From positions 248,001 through 312,000 of the forward strand of contig NC_089424.1 in the NCBI RefSeq assembly GCF_013426205.1: a stretch of 64,000 nucleotides of DNA, read 5' to 3'. This DNA comes from Metarhizium brunneum. Taxonomy: Eukaryota > Ascomycota > Sordariomycetes > Hypocreales > Clavicipitaceae. A model generated the notes under the pieces. The model did no database searches. It saw nothing but the letters and a program-made list of their open reading frames with translations, and was not told the origin of the DNA. Positions 1-11,234 of the stretch are shown here, in pieces. Numbering within the stretch: position 1 is the stretch's first letter; every line of letters starts with the position of its first letter. Both the position numbers and the translations under genes were made by a program.

Positions 1-292
1 TTCGGAGTACAGCTACGGAGTAGAAAGGACCGGTCAATTGATTGATAATGATGACAAAGCTCAGCTGCGAATTCAGTGTAACAACTTGAACCTGGCAGAT
101 GATTAATGTTCAGTCTGGTTGGCTCGTGTGACCAACCAAGATGCATGCATTTGTGCTGCCATGGCAAAGGCGGGGTGAGAGCGGCGTCAGATTGACAGTT
201 TATATTTCATGTCATGTTTGCCTTTTACAATAGGAACCAATTCCTGCACCACTTGATTCAACTCTACCGTTGACGCATTCTACACACAGATC
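1..292 (+). promoter_or_regulatory. Upstream region of the SDR gene
   Basis: No coding sequence is visible. A TATA-like stretch (tttatatt, about 198-206) lies roughly 90 bp before the ATG at 293, a usual distance for a fungal core promoter. The left edge may cut an upstream gene's flank. Confidence 0.4.
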
Positions 293-1066
293 ATGGCGGA
301 CAACAAAGTAGCCCAGACTCTCGCCGGCAAGGTGGCCGTGGTGACGGGCTCCAACAGCGGCATCGGCTACGCCATCGCCCAGGAGCTGTCGTCGCGCGGC
401 GCCAACGTCGTCATCAACTACCCTTCTCCCAGCCTCAAAGAGCAGGCAGACGATGCGGCGGCGGCCCTGGCAACCCCGGGCATGGCCGTCTGCGCCGACA
501 TTTCCACGGTGCAAGGGCCGGCGTCGCTGATGGATGCCGCCGTCGCCCGCTACGCCCGGGTCGACATTGTCGTCAACAACGCCGCCCTAGCCGTCAACCT
601 GCCGCTCGAGGAGCAGACGCTGGCGCATTGGGACCAGCTGGTCAACCTGAATGCGCGCGGCACGTTTCTCGCGACGCAGGCGGCGCTGCCTCACCTCGGC
701 GCCGGCGGCCGGATCGTCAACATTGTGTCGGCGTCGGCGCGGGCATCGCCGCCGCTGCAGACCATCTACGCCGGCACCAAGGGCATGGTGGACTCGTTCA
801 CGCGCGTCTGGGCCAAGGAGCTGCCGCCCAAGTATGGCTGCACCGTCAACGCCGTGTCGCCGGGGCCGACGGCGACCGAGGGCTTCATGGCGGCGGGAGA
901 AGACATGATGAAGGTGCTGGGGCCCATCATTGCCGCGACGCCCGTCGAGAAGCGCCTCGGGTCGCCCGACGAGATTGCCTATGCCGTGGCCTTTCTTTGC
1001 GAGGAGCGCGCGAGATGGATCAATGGGGAGCACTTGTGTGCCAACGGAGGGCTCTTTATAGACTAG
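293..1066 (+). CDS. Short-chain dehydrogenase/reductase (SDR)
   Basis: This is a single-exon 257-residue protein of classical SDR length. The cofactor motif TGSNSGIG is at residues 18-25, NNAA at 95-98, the catalytic Ser at 146 and Tyr159-x3-Lys163, followed by the PG turn at 190-191 and a C-terminal NGG segment. These features indicate an NAD(P)H-dependent oxidoreductase of the 3-oxoacyl-ACP-reductase-like group, acting in the cytosol because there is no signal or membrane segment. The dipeptide after the first glycine motif does not settle NADH versus NADPH. The substrate is unknown; such enzymes reduce ketones or oxidise alcohols in primary or secondary metabolism. The next gene downstream, on the same strand, is a Zn2Cys6 regulator, which may control it, but that is inference. 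Confidence 0.93.
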   Translation: MADNKVAQTLAGKVAVVTGSNSGIGYAIAQELSSRGANVVINYPSPSLKEQADDAAAALATPGMAVCADISTVQGPASLMDAAVARYARVDIVVNNAALAVNLPLEEQTLAHWDQLVNLNARGTFLATQAALPHLGAGGRIVNIVSASARASPPLQTIYAGTKGMVDSFTRVWAKELPPKYGCTVNAVSPGPTATEGFMAAGEDMMKVLGPIIAATPVEKRLGSPDEIAYAVAFLCEERARWINGEHLCANGGLFID

Positions 1067-1649
1067 AGTCGGCGGCAGTTGTCTGGTGCGGTTGGAAAAC
1101 AAGGTCACGGATGCTGTCCAGAGTCTGGTGTGGACGGTGCGTGCATGGAGCTGGAGGCATTGCGCAGACATCAATCATCAATTCATGTCAAGGTTCAATC
1201 TTTATTATGTCAAGTCTGGTCAATGCGCTTGGGGCGATAGTTGCCAAGTAAGTCTAGCGTATTGACGCCATGGCCGAGTTGCTCGTTCTGTAGTCTGGTG
1301 CGCTGCTATTTGATGCGTATTGTCGACGGTCCGTTCTTCGAATATCACGTCAATCTATTGCCAGCTGGCAGACTTGAGACGTTGGCGGCATTCGGCAGCA
1401 CCAACTTTCGGGGCTGATTTTATGCCATCAATTGATCGATCGCCAGGTGCCGACCTGACCAGTCAATTGACCAGTGCCAGGTGCCATGTCGATTGACCCT
1501 TGTCCGGCATCGTCCCACCCAAATCGCCCCCATACGCCCTTCATGCCATAGCTTCAAATGCTCCAGATGTCATGTTCCCATCAATTCAACTTCGTCCTCC
1601 GACAATCGAGGCGCCGTGACAACACTTGGTCCGCCTCGCCATCGCCAAC
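1067..1649. other. Intergenic, SDR to regulator
   Basis: About 580 bp with no supported gene. It must hold the SDR 3' end and the promoter of the regulator starting at 1650. The motif tcaattga and close variants recur around 1428-1475. I see nothing else. Confidence 0.5.
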
Positions 1650-3229
1650 ATGCGTGCCACCCTGCGGAGATCGTGCGATGCATGTGCCAAAGCAAAGCAC
1701 CGATGCGATCTTCAAACGCCCCAATGCTCTCGCTGCATCAAAAGGAGAGCAAGGTGTGTCTATGCCAACCAGCCATTGACCTCGTCGGACACCTCGGGAA
1801 CCGCCTCTTGGCCCTGCGACGACGAAATCGACACTCTGGCGACATCTTCACACTCAAATGTGTCCTTGGCAGTGCGTCCAGCGTCGCCCGTGTGGCTTGT
1901 TGACCCGGCCAACACGTCCTACGACCCGTTTGATTCCTACCCGCCAACAAGGCTTCCTCGCCTCCATGTCCAGCGTCTTATTCGCCACTGTAGTCAATCC
2001 TCTTCCTCTGCTCGTGTGGGCGAGAGCTAACTGGTCCAGTCCTGTCGAGCATCGCATTTCAGTATTACCCCCTCGACATGAACACCGACACAAATCCATT
2101 CATTGTCTCGTGGTGGCCCTTGGCCCTCGACGACCCTGCTCTCTTCCACGTCTCTCTCCAAACAGCTTCCCTTGACGAAGAACTACGCGCGCAAAGGGGA
2201 TTTGCTATATCGGAAGCTCTCATGGTCGACTCAGTCTGCGAATTGAGAAAAAAAATTGAGCATTCATCTTCGGCGGTGCAGGATGAGACAATCAACGCAG
2301 TCGTTACATTGGCCGCGATTGAGGTGAGCCGGCCCTCGTGCAATTCGTACCTGTCGCATCTGACTCCTGCTACGATAGCACGGAAAAGGAAACTTCGAGT
2401 CTAGTGTCATGCACATCAAGGGGGTCAAGAAAATGATCAGCCTGCGAGGCGGCATTGGCCGGGTAAAACACACAAGTCCACTGACGGCTCGCATGGTGTT
2501 ATGGTAAGCCGTCTTGTCCCCAAATTCTTGAGAATCTTGCTGAATGCTATTGGCAGGGTCTCCATGCTGGTTACTTGTCAGCCCCAATTTGGGATTCACG
2601 ACCATGTCGCCTGCGACGGCATTCTGTCCGGTTTGCAATGGCAGTTTGCGTCGGCTCACCTGGATCCAGGGAGCATCGGGCTGGGCCATGAAGAGATTGA
2701 CCCCAACGTGCGAGATGCCCTTGCTTGTCTGCGCTACATTTTTCATCAAGGAAAAATCACGACGACCGAGCTGCACGATCTGACGTGCTTTGTGATACAC
2801 AAGTTGCTGTCCCTGCAACAGCCGCCCTGCCATGCGAGCAACAACGGCCACCATGCCGTATCCGAGTCTCTTCGGCTGGCGTTGGTGCTGTATCTGCTCA
2901 TCATCCACGGCACCACGTATTATTCACACATCCACATGGCCACTTTGCTGGCAAAGCGGCTCAGAGGACAGCTACAGTATTTACCCGCAAAGGGCGGCAT
3001 TCTGGACTCGCTCAAAGTCTGGGCCATCTCCATCGGAATGGTATCCTCGTTTGACCCGATTGATGGTGCGTGGTTTGCGTCAGAGGCCCGCTCTGCCCAA
3101 GCATCTCTCGGCTTGAACTGCTGGGATGATGTGATGACGCACTTGGAGAATATACTCTGGTTCAAGACGCAACAAGACAACGTTTTCTGGTCGGAATGGC
3201 AACCAATCTTGAGCAATACGAACCGGTGA
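1650..3229 (+). CDS. Zn2Cys6 transcription factor (regulator 1)
   Basis: A fungal regulator of 473 residues in four exons: 1650-1989, 2040-2323, 2379-2503, 2557-3229. All joins are GT-AG and keep frame. The binuclear zinc cluster is complete, with Cys at 9, 12, 19, 26, 29 and 36 (C-x2-C-x6-C-x6-C-x2-C-x6-C), followed by a short basic linker. The rest resembles the fungal-specific factor middle region, with a hydrophobic block around the exon 2 start and a KKMISLRGG segment typical of Hypocreales regulators. I chose the ATG at 1650 because it sits just before the zinc cluster; no earlier in-frame ATG is needed. It is nuclear and binds CGG-type half-sites by family knowledge. Targets are unknown; the adjacent SDR is the nearest candidate. 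Confidence 0.87.
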
Positions 3230-6200
3230 CCCTTGAACTTTTGTCTCTAGCCCTTTGTGCTAGACCTAGACCCATCTCCCCTCAACTGGCAACATACACC
3301 CTGTTGCAGAACTTGTGTACTACACTCCGCTCCGCGATATACACCTCGCTAGAATAATCGTTTACATTTTGGAGAAGCCATCCCTTTAGTGCGCTTGATT
3401 TCAATTCGTCTTGGAAGCATAGTGCTTTGTACAACAAACCAAGGATTCACTTGCCGTCAACGTCGCAGACAGTCGGTGGAAACTAGGACCGAGGTTCTAC
3501 TGCCGTCTAGGCAGGAATAGTATTGACCATTTTGCGTTGGGTGAGACGATACATTGCTGAAGCGTTTGTTCTCTCATATTTATCATGCTGCCAAGCAGTC
3601 TTGTTGCAAATCCGGACTACTATAGCGCAGAGCTCGAAAGCTTTGGATCCTCGTTCAGCCACCTGCAGCGCTGGACTCCCCCACCTCTCGTCTCGACTTG
3701 TCCGATTCTTCAACGACCTGCTGTCAAATATTTCTAGGCTCAGCGGTACTTGCCGATACTCTGGAGTCTTGATACCGAGATTTGAGCTCGAACGTCTTCG
3801 TTGGACCATGCATCAAATCTTCACCTTGCAACAGCGACTATATCGCATTTTTGGCCTTTCAGGGTCATGATTGCGGCATCTCACTTTGATGCCTTGCAAA
3901 CACCCTGAAGTGCATTTGAATCGCAAACCCATGTGCTGTTCCGACCGCGGGCGCTACCATGGGGGTCCTTGGTCTTGGCTTTCCAGCCAGGCAGAGCCCA
4001 CGTGCTGTTGGTATTACTGATAAAGCTCTGAAGGTTACCCATCAGTTCAAGTTCATGTCTAGGGTCGCTAGTTTAAGTAGGCCCTTGGATGCTAGCGAGC
4101 AGAATGGAGGCGAAGCAGTCGTGCTCATCGGGCTCTTATGTGAGATCAAGTGTGGTGTTGAACGTTGCGCGGAGGCCGGAATTGGTGGGACGCTGCGAAA
4201 GCATGTTATTATGAGCGCTGCGATATGGGTTTTCCCCAGTCCTCAGTCCAATTACCTGATGTTAAATCTCGGCCGTAAAAAAACGAAATATTTTGCTGCC
4301 AGGAATGGGGTGATGCCGCGTGTTGAGTTCCCCAATACACTAGTCAGTCGACATACGCACGCAGCCGTAAACGAATTTCTACGGATTCACTGTTTCTGCT
4401 TCATAAGTTGATGCCAAAAAGAGGTTTGCTCTCTTATGGCGGCTTGCACAATGCCAGGGTCGCCCCGGGTTGTGCCATCAAAGCCCCCAGACCCAGCCCT
4501 GGACGATTCCAGGATGTATCGCGCCTGAGACCTTCCATTCAACATGATGTTTGGACGGTTCGATTTCGGGCGATGCGGAGCCTAAAGCTGCAAAAGCGGG
4601 CTTCTCTCAGCTGTTAATCCGCACGGCTGTTTGGGATTGAATACAAAATAGTGACGGCCATGATGGGCAAAGCCGCATGAGAGACTTTCTCAAATCCGTC
4701 GCGCTACGAGCAGTTTGAAGGATAAAGATGAGGTCGCATATTGATATTTAAACACAATCCACTAGCCGTTACAGTCCCCTCTGCCGATAATAGTAGTATT
4801 TAAGATCAGCGGCATTTAGAAGTCGGGTTCTCAGCGCAGTTGTATTTGCTGCATGGTTTAACAAAACAAGCTGCCTATGATTCAGAATGCACCTCAGTTC
4901 ACCACGGACTTGTCTTATAGAAGGCTTTTGCACCTACCCTGGTGTGTTGAGGCATATTCTACAGCAAAAACACTACCGTGGCAACCCACTCGCATCCGAT
5001 TGACCGTCTCACGATTTCGTTAGCCAGGGCCCGCCGCTATTATCCTTCTGTGCAATGGGAATCAGGATGCCGAGAAATGTCAATCCCTCACAGCAGTGAA
5101 GACGAGGGTGGGTACATTCGAGAAAGTTGACTCACTAATACGTCGCAGACACAACCGAAGCTATTCCGCACGGGACTATTTTTTGCAGTCTTTGTAGAGT
5201 AATCAGTTCAAGTCTTGTACGTTGTAGCAAGTTAAACTTTAACCCCTGCGCAGCAGATGAACTCGGGGGCATACCAGGGTGTCCCGAACATTGTCGCTTG
5301 CCTCGACACATTGTCCTGTTCAATGTTGTAGGTGATGAATAATCGCACTAGGTTAGATCCATGAGTTACTTGACAACAGGCAGACCTGAATTGTCCGAGC
5401 CAATATTCTAGACCTTTGCCTTCTCCTCTGGAATAGTCTACCCCTGGCAGGGAAGGGAGTACAGTTCCCTGAGCGTCCAATTGGCATGATATTGATGACA
5501 GGGTCCGAGTCTGCGTGGCCACCGAACTGTTGGATCTTGCAATCATGGACTAGCAAAATCCAGGGTAGGCCCTGGAAACATCAATAGCTAGGCTGCAATA
5601 GTCTATCCGTCAGCCTACACAGTCACTCGCCGCAAAGACGGGTACTAAGCGACTGACTTGTGGATACTAGTAGCAATAAAAGTCAATGGCCTTGGTTGGC
5701 CGGTACATTGGAGCCATAATCAACGAAGTAGTAGAAGCTTTTGAACTTTGAGACTATGGTGTAATACCGTGGAAGAAATGTCGACGAAATACGAGGGATA
5801 CTAATTGCGCACCAATTAGGGCACATTCCTTTTGCGACAAGAGACAAAGGACACCACGTCGTCACCCGGGGTAGTCGAGCGACCGCTTCGATTCATTGCG
5901 TGCGGGCAACATCATCAAAGATTGCAAGTTAAAGGCTGAAAGAGTGTCTTGAATGGACTAGAAAGCTGCATTGCTTTGAAAACGAAGAAAGTCAACCAAG
6001 GCTAAAACGTGGAGTGGTGGTTGAGGCATTGTCGTCGTCCCATTTGATCATTTGTAAGCCGTGTTGCCCACTGGCTTACATGGTGATGACGAGATACTAG
6101 AAACAAGAAAGCTAAAGAAATAAATACAAGAACCTTGCATGGCAAAAAGTGCAGATGGCTGCGGGAATCTGGATCAGAGACCTAGTTGTTCAAGTTTGTA

Positions 6201-7604
6201 CTGCATGACTCTTTATTTGCTTAGGACATGGCAGCAACTTAATTTCTACAACAATGGGTCGTATGGATATGGCTGGGGAAACGTCTCGTAATCGCCTGTA
6301 CATGTCAAGACAGGTTCCCGGCCCGAATTTAAGTCTCGTATTGTGCATGTGGTTTGATTGACTGCGCGAATACCTCACGCCTTGCAAAGTGAACCCATGT
6401 ACAGGCCCTGAACCCGTCGTATTTACAGGTTCCTATGTGGATTGAACTCTGGTGTTTATTGCAATCATTGAAACAGTATACTGTTTAAAGCTATGTTCAG
6501 CTCAAAATTCTACTCATTTAACTTGCGGCTGGTAGGTGCACTTTTAGGCATAGGAGATGGTTGGGATCTCCAAGTCTCCCAATCCCCCTTCAAAACCATC
6601 CTCATAGCACGATACTGCCACGGTTCATAATATAATAGTATTTTATAGAATAAACTCCACAGTTAGCTCTTTCTTATATCTTGGACCAGAATGCCCCAGA
6701 TCCAGTTACATAATGCCGATGTGGATGGATCCAGATCATGTGTACATCGACATGGGTAAATGAAGACATATACGCCCCCTTGGCTTTTTGGCTTTCAATA
6801 GTTTTTTTGATAATAAAACTAAAGACCACCTATTGTAGAGTAAATGCTTTATTCGTTGGCTCATGTCATGTTCTTCGGAGTTATTTTGTGCCAATTGACC
6901 TCCAAAAGACACGGTGACTAGGAGCGAGAGAAGTATTGACAAGTCTCGGGTGGAGAGTAGGCTTCCAGCCTCAGTTAGCTGCTTTGATGTAAACTGTACA
7001 AAACAGGCAAGTCTCTTTGTATTCTTAATTAACAGTTCCTATTTGCACAATGGATGTCCTTCTTTTTTTTTTACCAAGACCCTCAGATTCTGCAGTCCCT
7101 CCTATCCTTAGTCGCCGCCGATACAGATTTTTAGAATCTTTATGAATGAGTACTTTAATTCCATCGCACAGGTTTCCCAATTTAAGATGCTCGTTCTCAG
7201 CTGTGTTTGCCTAAACTCCATTTGGCACCAGCTGCTTCCGGAGCATAACGGCTTATTTTGGATGTGTGCTTAGCTGAGAGCTGATCGACAAAGCCGTTGT
7301 GGATCGGGCTGTTTAGTTGGCCAGAAGCCTTGTTCATACAAGAGTCTGGCTAAGCATGTTACCAAGAATAGCAATTGCGCAGGGTTAGCTCGGGGACAGT
7401 TCCCAGCATTGAAGGGCTGCGGAGGATTCAAGTCCGCATCGTGTGCCCAACATGACTGTTGTTCAACATCATGCCAGTTTCCGCAACCTTGCCTGCCCAA
7501 CAGGTCGTCTCCTAAAATACATATTTAAAGCCCCCCTCCTTTTCCTCATATCAAGGTCATCAGAAACACCCGCTACATTTTCAATTCATAGCCCACACAA
7601 CAAA
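3230..7604. other. 4.4-kb gene-poor, AT-richer stretch
   Basis: I find no gene with family motifs, splice-consistent exons or coding-type third-position bias. The longest open frames are 3959-4411 (+, 150 codons), 3523-3870 (+) and the overlapping 3507-3809 (-); they lack recognisable domains and coding bias. From about 4.6 kb onward the sequence is AT-rich with many in-frame stops, homopolymers and TA steps, as in decayed repeats or RIP-affected DNA, though no terminal repeats or transposase remnant could be identified. The last 150 bp is the promoter of the gene at 7605. Confidence 0.5.
7522..7529 (+). promoter_or_regulatory. TATA-like box of the secreted propeller-like gene
   Basis: TATTTAAA lies about 75 bp before the ATG at 7605, in a pyrimidine-rich leader. 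It is the only strong TATA-type element nearby. Confidence 0.45.
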
Positions 7605-8786
7605 ATGAAAGCATCCACGCTGTTGGTGCTTTCCGCCAGCACACTCAGTATATGCCAAAGCCCTAGTAGCTGCAAAGGTGGTGGCAAGCGAAACGGCGCC
7701 GACTTTGTCCTTGTTGATCAGGGCGTAAACGCGCATCTTGGCCCGCTTTCCAAGATGTTCGCCAATGCCAACAAGCAGGTTAACGTTTCCAAAGTCTTCG
7801 ACGATGGAAACCACCAGATGAGTGGCGCGACAACCCAGCTCAGCTGGGAGAAAACAAAAGACTTCAACGATGTTGATACGAAGAAGTGGTATCCTCAAGG
7901 TATTTCTTCAACCGCCGATGCCGCCGAGGTTGGAACCTACGACGGCAAGGACGGCTGGCTGGTCAGCTGGTACAGCGACGAGAGTCACCAAGTGCGCATC
8001 TCCTTTGTGAATAAAGCCACCAAGAAATATCGCCATGCATTGCTGGTTAATCCCTCGGCCGACGACGATTTCCAAGGCGTGGGCATTCACGCAGGCGGTA
8101 TTATGTGGTATGGCGATACTCTCTGGGTAGTCGACACCTCCAATGGCATTCGTGTTTTCGACATGGCCAACGTCTGGGAGGTTGGATCTGGTGACAAAGT
8201 CGGCAAGATCAGCGCTGGGAAGTACGCCGCAGCGGGATATAAATATGTCATTCCTCAGATCAGGTTCGAAACCCACGCTTGGACACGTGAATAAACGGGT
8301 GATCTAACTACAGGATGCAGGTGGTATAAATGGACACCTTCTTTCCCATTCCGATTCTCTTATATTTCTCTGGACCGCACTGCCTCTCCCGATCGTCTCA
8401 TGGTTGGGGAGTATCAGCCCGACGAGAAGAACCCCATCCGCATGGTGCAGTTTGAGCTCGACTACACCACTCGTACCTTGCGGACTGGAGCGGACAAGAA
8501 GACGGCTAAGGGCGTCTGGGCATCCTGCCATGACATCCTGCGGACTCAGGGTGCTGTGCAAGCCAATGGCAGAATCTACGTATCTCGAAGCAATGGCGCC
8601 AATACGAATGGCGACATTTGGGGATGGATTCCAGGAAAGGGAGCCGCAATCAATAAAGGCATGGTCCCTCCCGGACCTGAAGATTTGAGTTACGACAAAA
8701 GGGGCAAAAAGATTTACACTGTAACTGAGCATCCGGGCAAGAGATATCTTGTTACTTTGGATTCAACCAGGATTAAATTTCCATAA
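7605..8786 (+). CDS. Secreted beta-propeller-like protein, unknown function
   Basis: Two exons (7605-8263 and 8321-8786, a 57-bp GT-AG intron) encode 374 residues. The N terminus is a signal peptide (Lys then a hydrophobic leucine/alanine run ending near residue 20), so the product is secreted. The body has repeated short blocks such as GWLVSWYSD, GIMWYGDTLWVVDTSNGIRVFD and GRIYVSRS, which read like blades of a propeller with an aromatic-rich core. I recall similar secreted proteins in fungi and actinobacteria but know no established activity. No catalytic motif is evident and no GPI signal is seen at the C terminus. It converges with the reductase gene ending at 9168. Roles in cell-wall or environmental binding are possible but unproven. 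Confidence 0.83.
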
Positions 8787-9167
8787 ATGTCACCTATAAA
8801 GTACAAGAGCAAATGGAGGCATCATCGGCCACCCTTGGTTCAGTTTTCTGTACATATATGCGATTCTACCAGTTGACCTATCTGCCAAGTGCTAGTCATA
8901 TGTTCTAGCAGCGAAGCAAGCACAACGAGCAATTTCCATTTGAGACTTTTGCATCACCTTGTAATCAATGCCCTGTCGAACCGCGTGTGACTATTCGGCC
9001 ATTCGAATGCCCAACGACGCGCTCAAACGCCTCTTATACGCATCATTGTGAAGTGTTCTCAACGGTAAAATTGTACACACGATGCAAGAATTCAAGCCAA
9101 AATACTATACGTCATTCTTTCTATATGCAATCTCTCTCTTCTATACTCTAACAAAGCCGTTGTTGAA
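8787..9167. other. Convergent 3' intergenic region
   Basis: This 381-bp stretch lies between the 3' ends of two converging genes. It is AT-rich with no open frame of note and presumably holds both polyadenylation regions. Confidence 0.5.
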
Positions 9168-10588
9168 TCAAGGAACCGTGCTCTTGCCAGACTTCTTCGA
9201 GGCCCTCCCACCAAAACCCCATCCAATCTGGTGAGCGACATGGATAGTGACGCCCAACTCATCCGCCCAGGACCACACCAATCCCGGGTTCTTCAGAAAC
9301 ATGCGACCAGCGGCAATCAGATCCAGGGGCGTATCGTCCTTGTCTTTCCCGCCCTCGATGATATCCCGGGCAACCTCTCCCGTCTTGATGCTCCCCACGG
9401 AACTCACCAACATGGCGTCCCCGACAGCCGCCTTGATGGCCTTTGCAAAAGGGGCCTGGTAGCCCGGTCCGCCAATCACTTTCTGATGGCTATGGTTGCC
9501 GCCGCTAGACACGTCCAGGACGTCGACGCCTCGCTCGGCAAACAGCTTGGCCAGCTTGACGCTCTCGTCGACTGTCCAGCTCGCGCCCCCGTCCCAGTTG
9601 GGGTTCGTGTCGAGCCAGTCCGTCGCGCTGATGCGCGCGAACAAGGGCATGTCCTTGGGAATCGCGGCCCGCGCCGCTTCGACAAGCTCGAGGGCCAGCC
9701 GAGTGCGGTTCTCGAAGCTCCCGCCGTATTGATCCGTGCGCTTGTTCACCGCCGGCGACAGGAAGCTCGATACGAGATAGCCGTGGGCAAAGTGAAGTTC
9801 GATGACGTCGAAGCCGGCGCGGACGGCGCGGCGCACGGCGGAGAGAAAGTCGCGCTTGAACTGGTCAATCTCGGCCAGGCTCATGGCCCGCGGCGTCGGA
9901 TAGTGCTCGGCAAAGGGGGCGTCGCTGGGCCCGACGACGTCCGACGGCCAGCCTCCAACCTCGTCGGTGGCGGTCGCGCCGGAACTGAGCCAGGGCGCGA
10001 CCGTCGAGGCCTTTCGGCCGGCGTGGGCCAGTTGGATGCCGATGAGGGCGTTTTGGCTGTGCGCAAAGTCGACGTGTTTCTTGAGCGTGTCCACGTGGGC
10101 GTCGAGCCAGATTCCCGAATCTTCTGGGGTGATGCGTCCGTTTGGCTGGACAGAAGTGGCCTCAATCATCATGAGGCCGGGCTGTACCATGTCTCAGCCT
10201 TGCGCAACGACAAACAAGATGGGGGGGACAAGGGACTTACGCCTCGCTGAATCATGCCGCCATAGTGGGTAATATGCCAGGGCGTGTGAAAACCCTCGTG
10301 AGCGCTGTATTGGCACATGGGGCTCATCCAGATTCGATTTGGCATCGTGATGCCTCTGATTTTGAGTGGTGTAAAGAGCTTGGGTATGGGTTTACCAGAG
10401 GGTTGGGGATCTACGGCGCTGCCAGCGACCGGATCCTGCTCTGGCGTGAAGAACGGGACGCCTTTGGCAGCGACATTGGGAATAGGAGCAAGGCATTTGG
10501 CGGTTTTCTCGGGGGCTGGGGTTTCGGAACGCGAGACGGGGATACCGTGATGAGGGTGCGAGATGCGCTGCGTGAGATATGCTGCCAT
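9168..10588 (-). CDS. NADH:flavin oxidoreductase, old yellow enzyme family (YqjM-like class)
   Basis: Two exons on the minus strand (10588-10241 and 10181-9168) give 453 residues. The 59-bp intron has a GTAAGT donor. The FMN-dependent ene-reductase fold is clear: MSPMCQYSA at residues 88-96 carries the Cys92 and Tyr94 that mark the thermophilic-like (YqjM) class, and further on come an ELHFAHGYL segment with active-site histidine and the signature SPAVNKRTDQYGGSFENR. The C-terminal AAGRMFLKNP phosphate-binding segment is intact. The N-terminal 65 residues precede the barrel and are probably disordered; a later start is possible. The enzyme reduces activated C=C bonds with NAD(P)H. There is no targeting signal. 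A Zn2Cys6 regulator lies just upstream on the same strand. Confidence 0.92.
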
Positions 10589-11234
10589 GATGTAATCGAC
10601 ACACGGAACCAATCGGGCTGGGGGGTCACAGAATAAGGAGTCTTTGGTGTTGTGTTGCGGAATAGGAGTTGATGTCGTCTGATGGCCAAGGTAGTTTATG
10701 ACGAGGTGGCAGGCTGCTCTCTTTATACATGAACAGTCCTGCATTCGTCTCCCATCTCGCAAGGGCTGCTCATTGCGTTTGACGCAATGGTCCCTCCAAG
10801 GTTTCCTAGACTTGATTTCTCAGCAGTGAGTTTGGATCATGCCGTGTAAGTAGGTTTGACTGCGGCCGTAATTGGTGCGATCCGGAATCGATGGTGTCAA
10901 AAGGCGGGACGGTGGATCCTTGGAGTTCCCACGGCGTCGCCATCTTCGGCATTTTCGGTGTCGTGCCGAGCGCTCGACCTGGCGGAGATGCAGAATGCGT
11001 CGGCAAGACTCGGCTGTACCCGAGAAAAGTGGCGCTTGGAGATGAACCTGGTGCGAAGGCGTAAGCTGAACAGCAACCGGGTTTGGAGGTGGTAGACACT
11101 TGAGTCTTGACTCTTGCTAAGATCATGGTTACAAATCTGCTTCAGCTCAAGCCGGACCAAACCTGTTGTATCGACACTATTGGTAATACCCTGTTTCCAA
11201 AGGACTCGCTGTTTTCTCGGCATCAAGTCCACCA
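10589..11234. other. Intergenic, regulator 2 3' end to reductase promoter
   Basis: About 645 bp, carrying the promoter of the minus-strand reductase and the 3' flank of regulator 2. Open frames here lack motifs and overlap on both strands, so none is called. Confidence 0.45.

Noticed and set aside
3959..4411. 150-codon open frame on the plus strand
   Set aside because: No recognisable domain, mixed third-position bases and competing frames nearby. It may be chance in a non-genic stretch.
5232..5546. Minus-strand frame with a FGTPWYAPEF string resembling a kinase activation segment
   Set aside because: No catalytic loop or other kinase motif lies at the right distance, and the surrounding DNA is AT-rich without coding bias. 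The match is too short.
9231..10250. 339-codon plus-strand open frame opposite the old yellow enzyme
   Set aside because: It is an antisense shadow; the minus strand carries the flavoenzyme signature.
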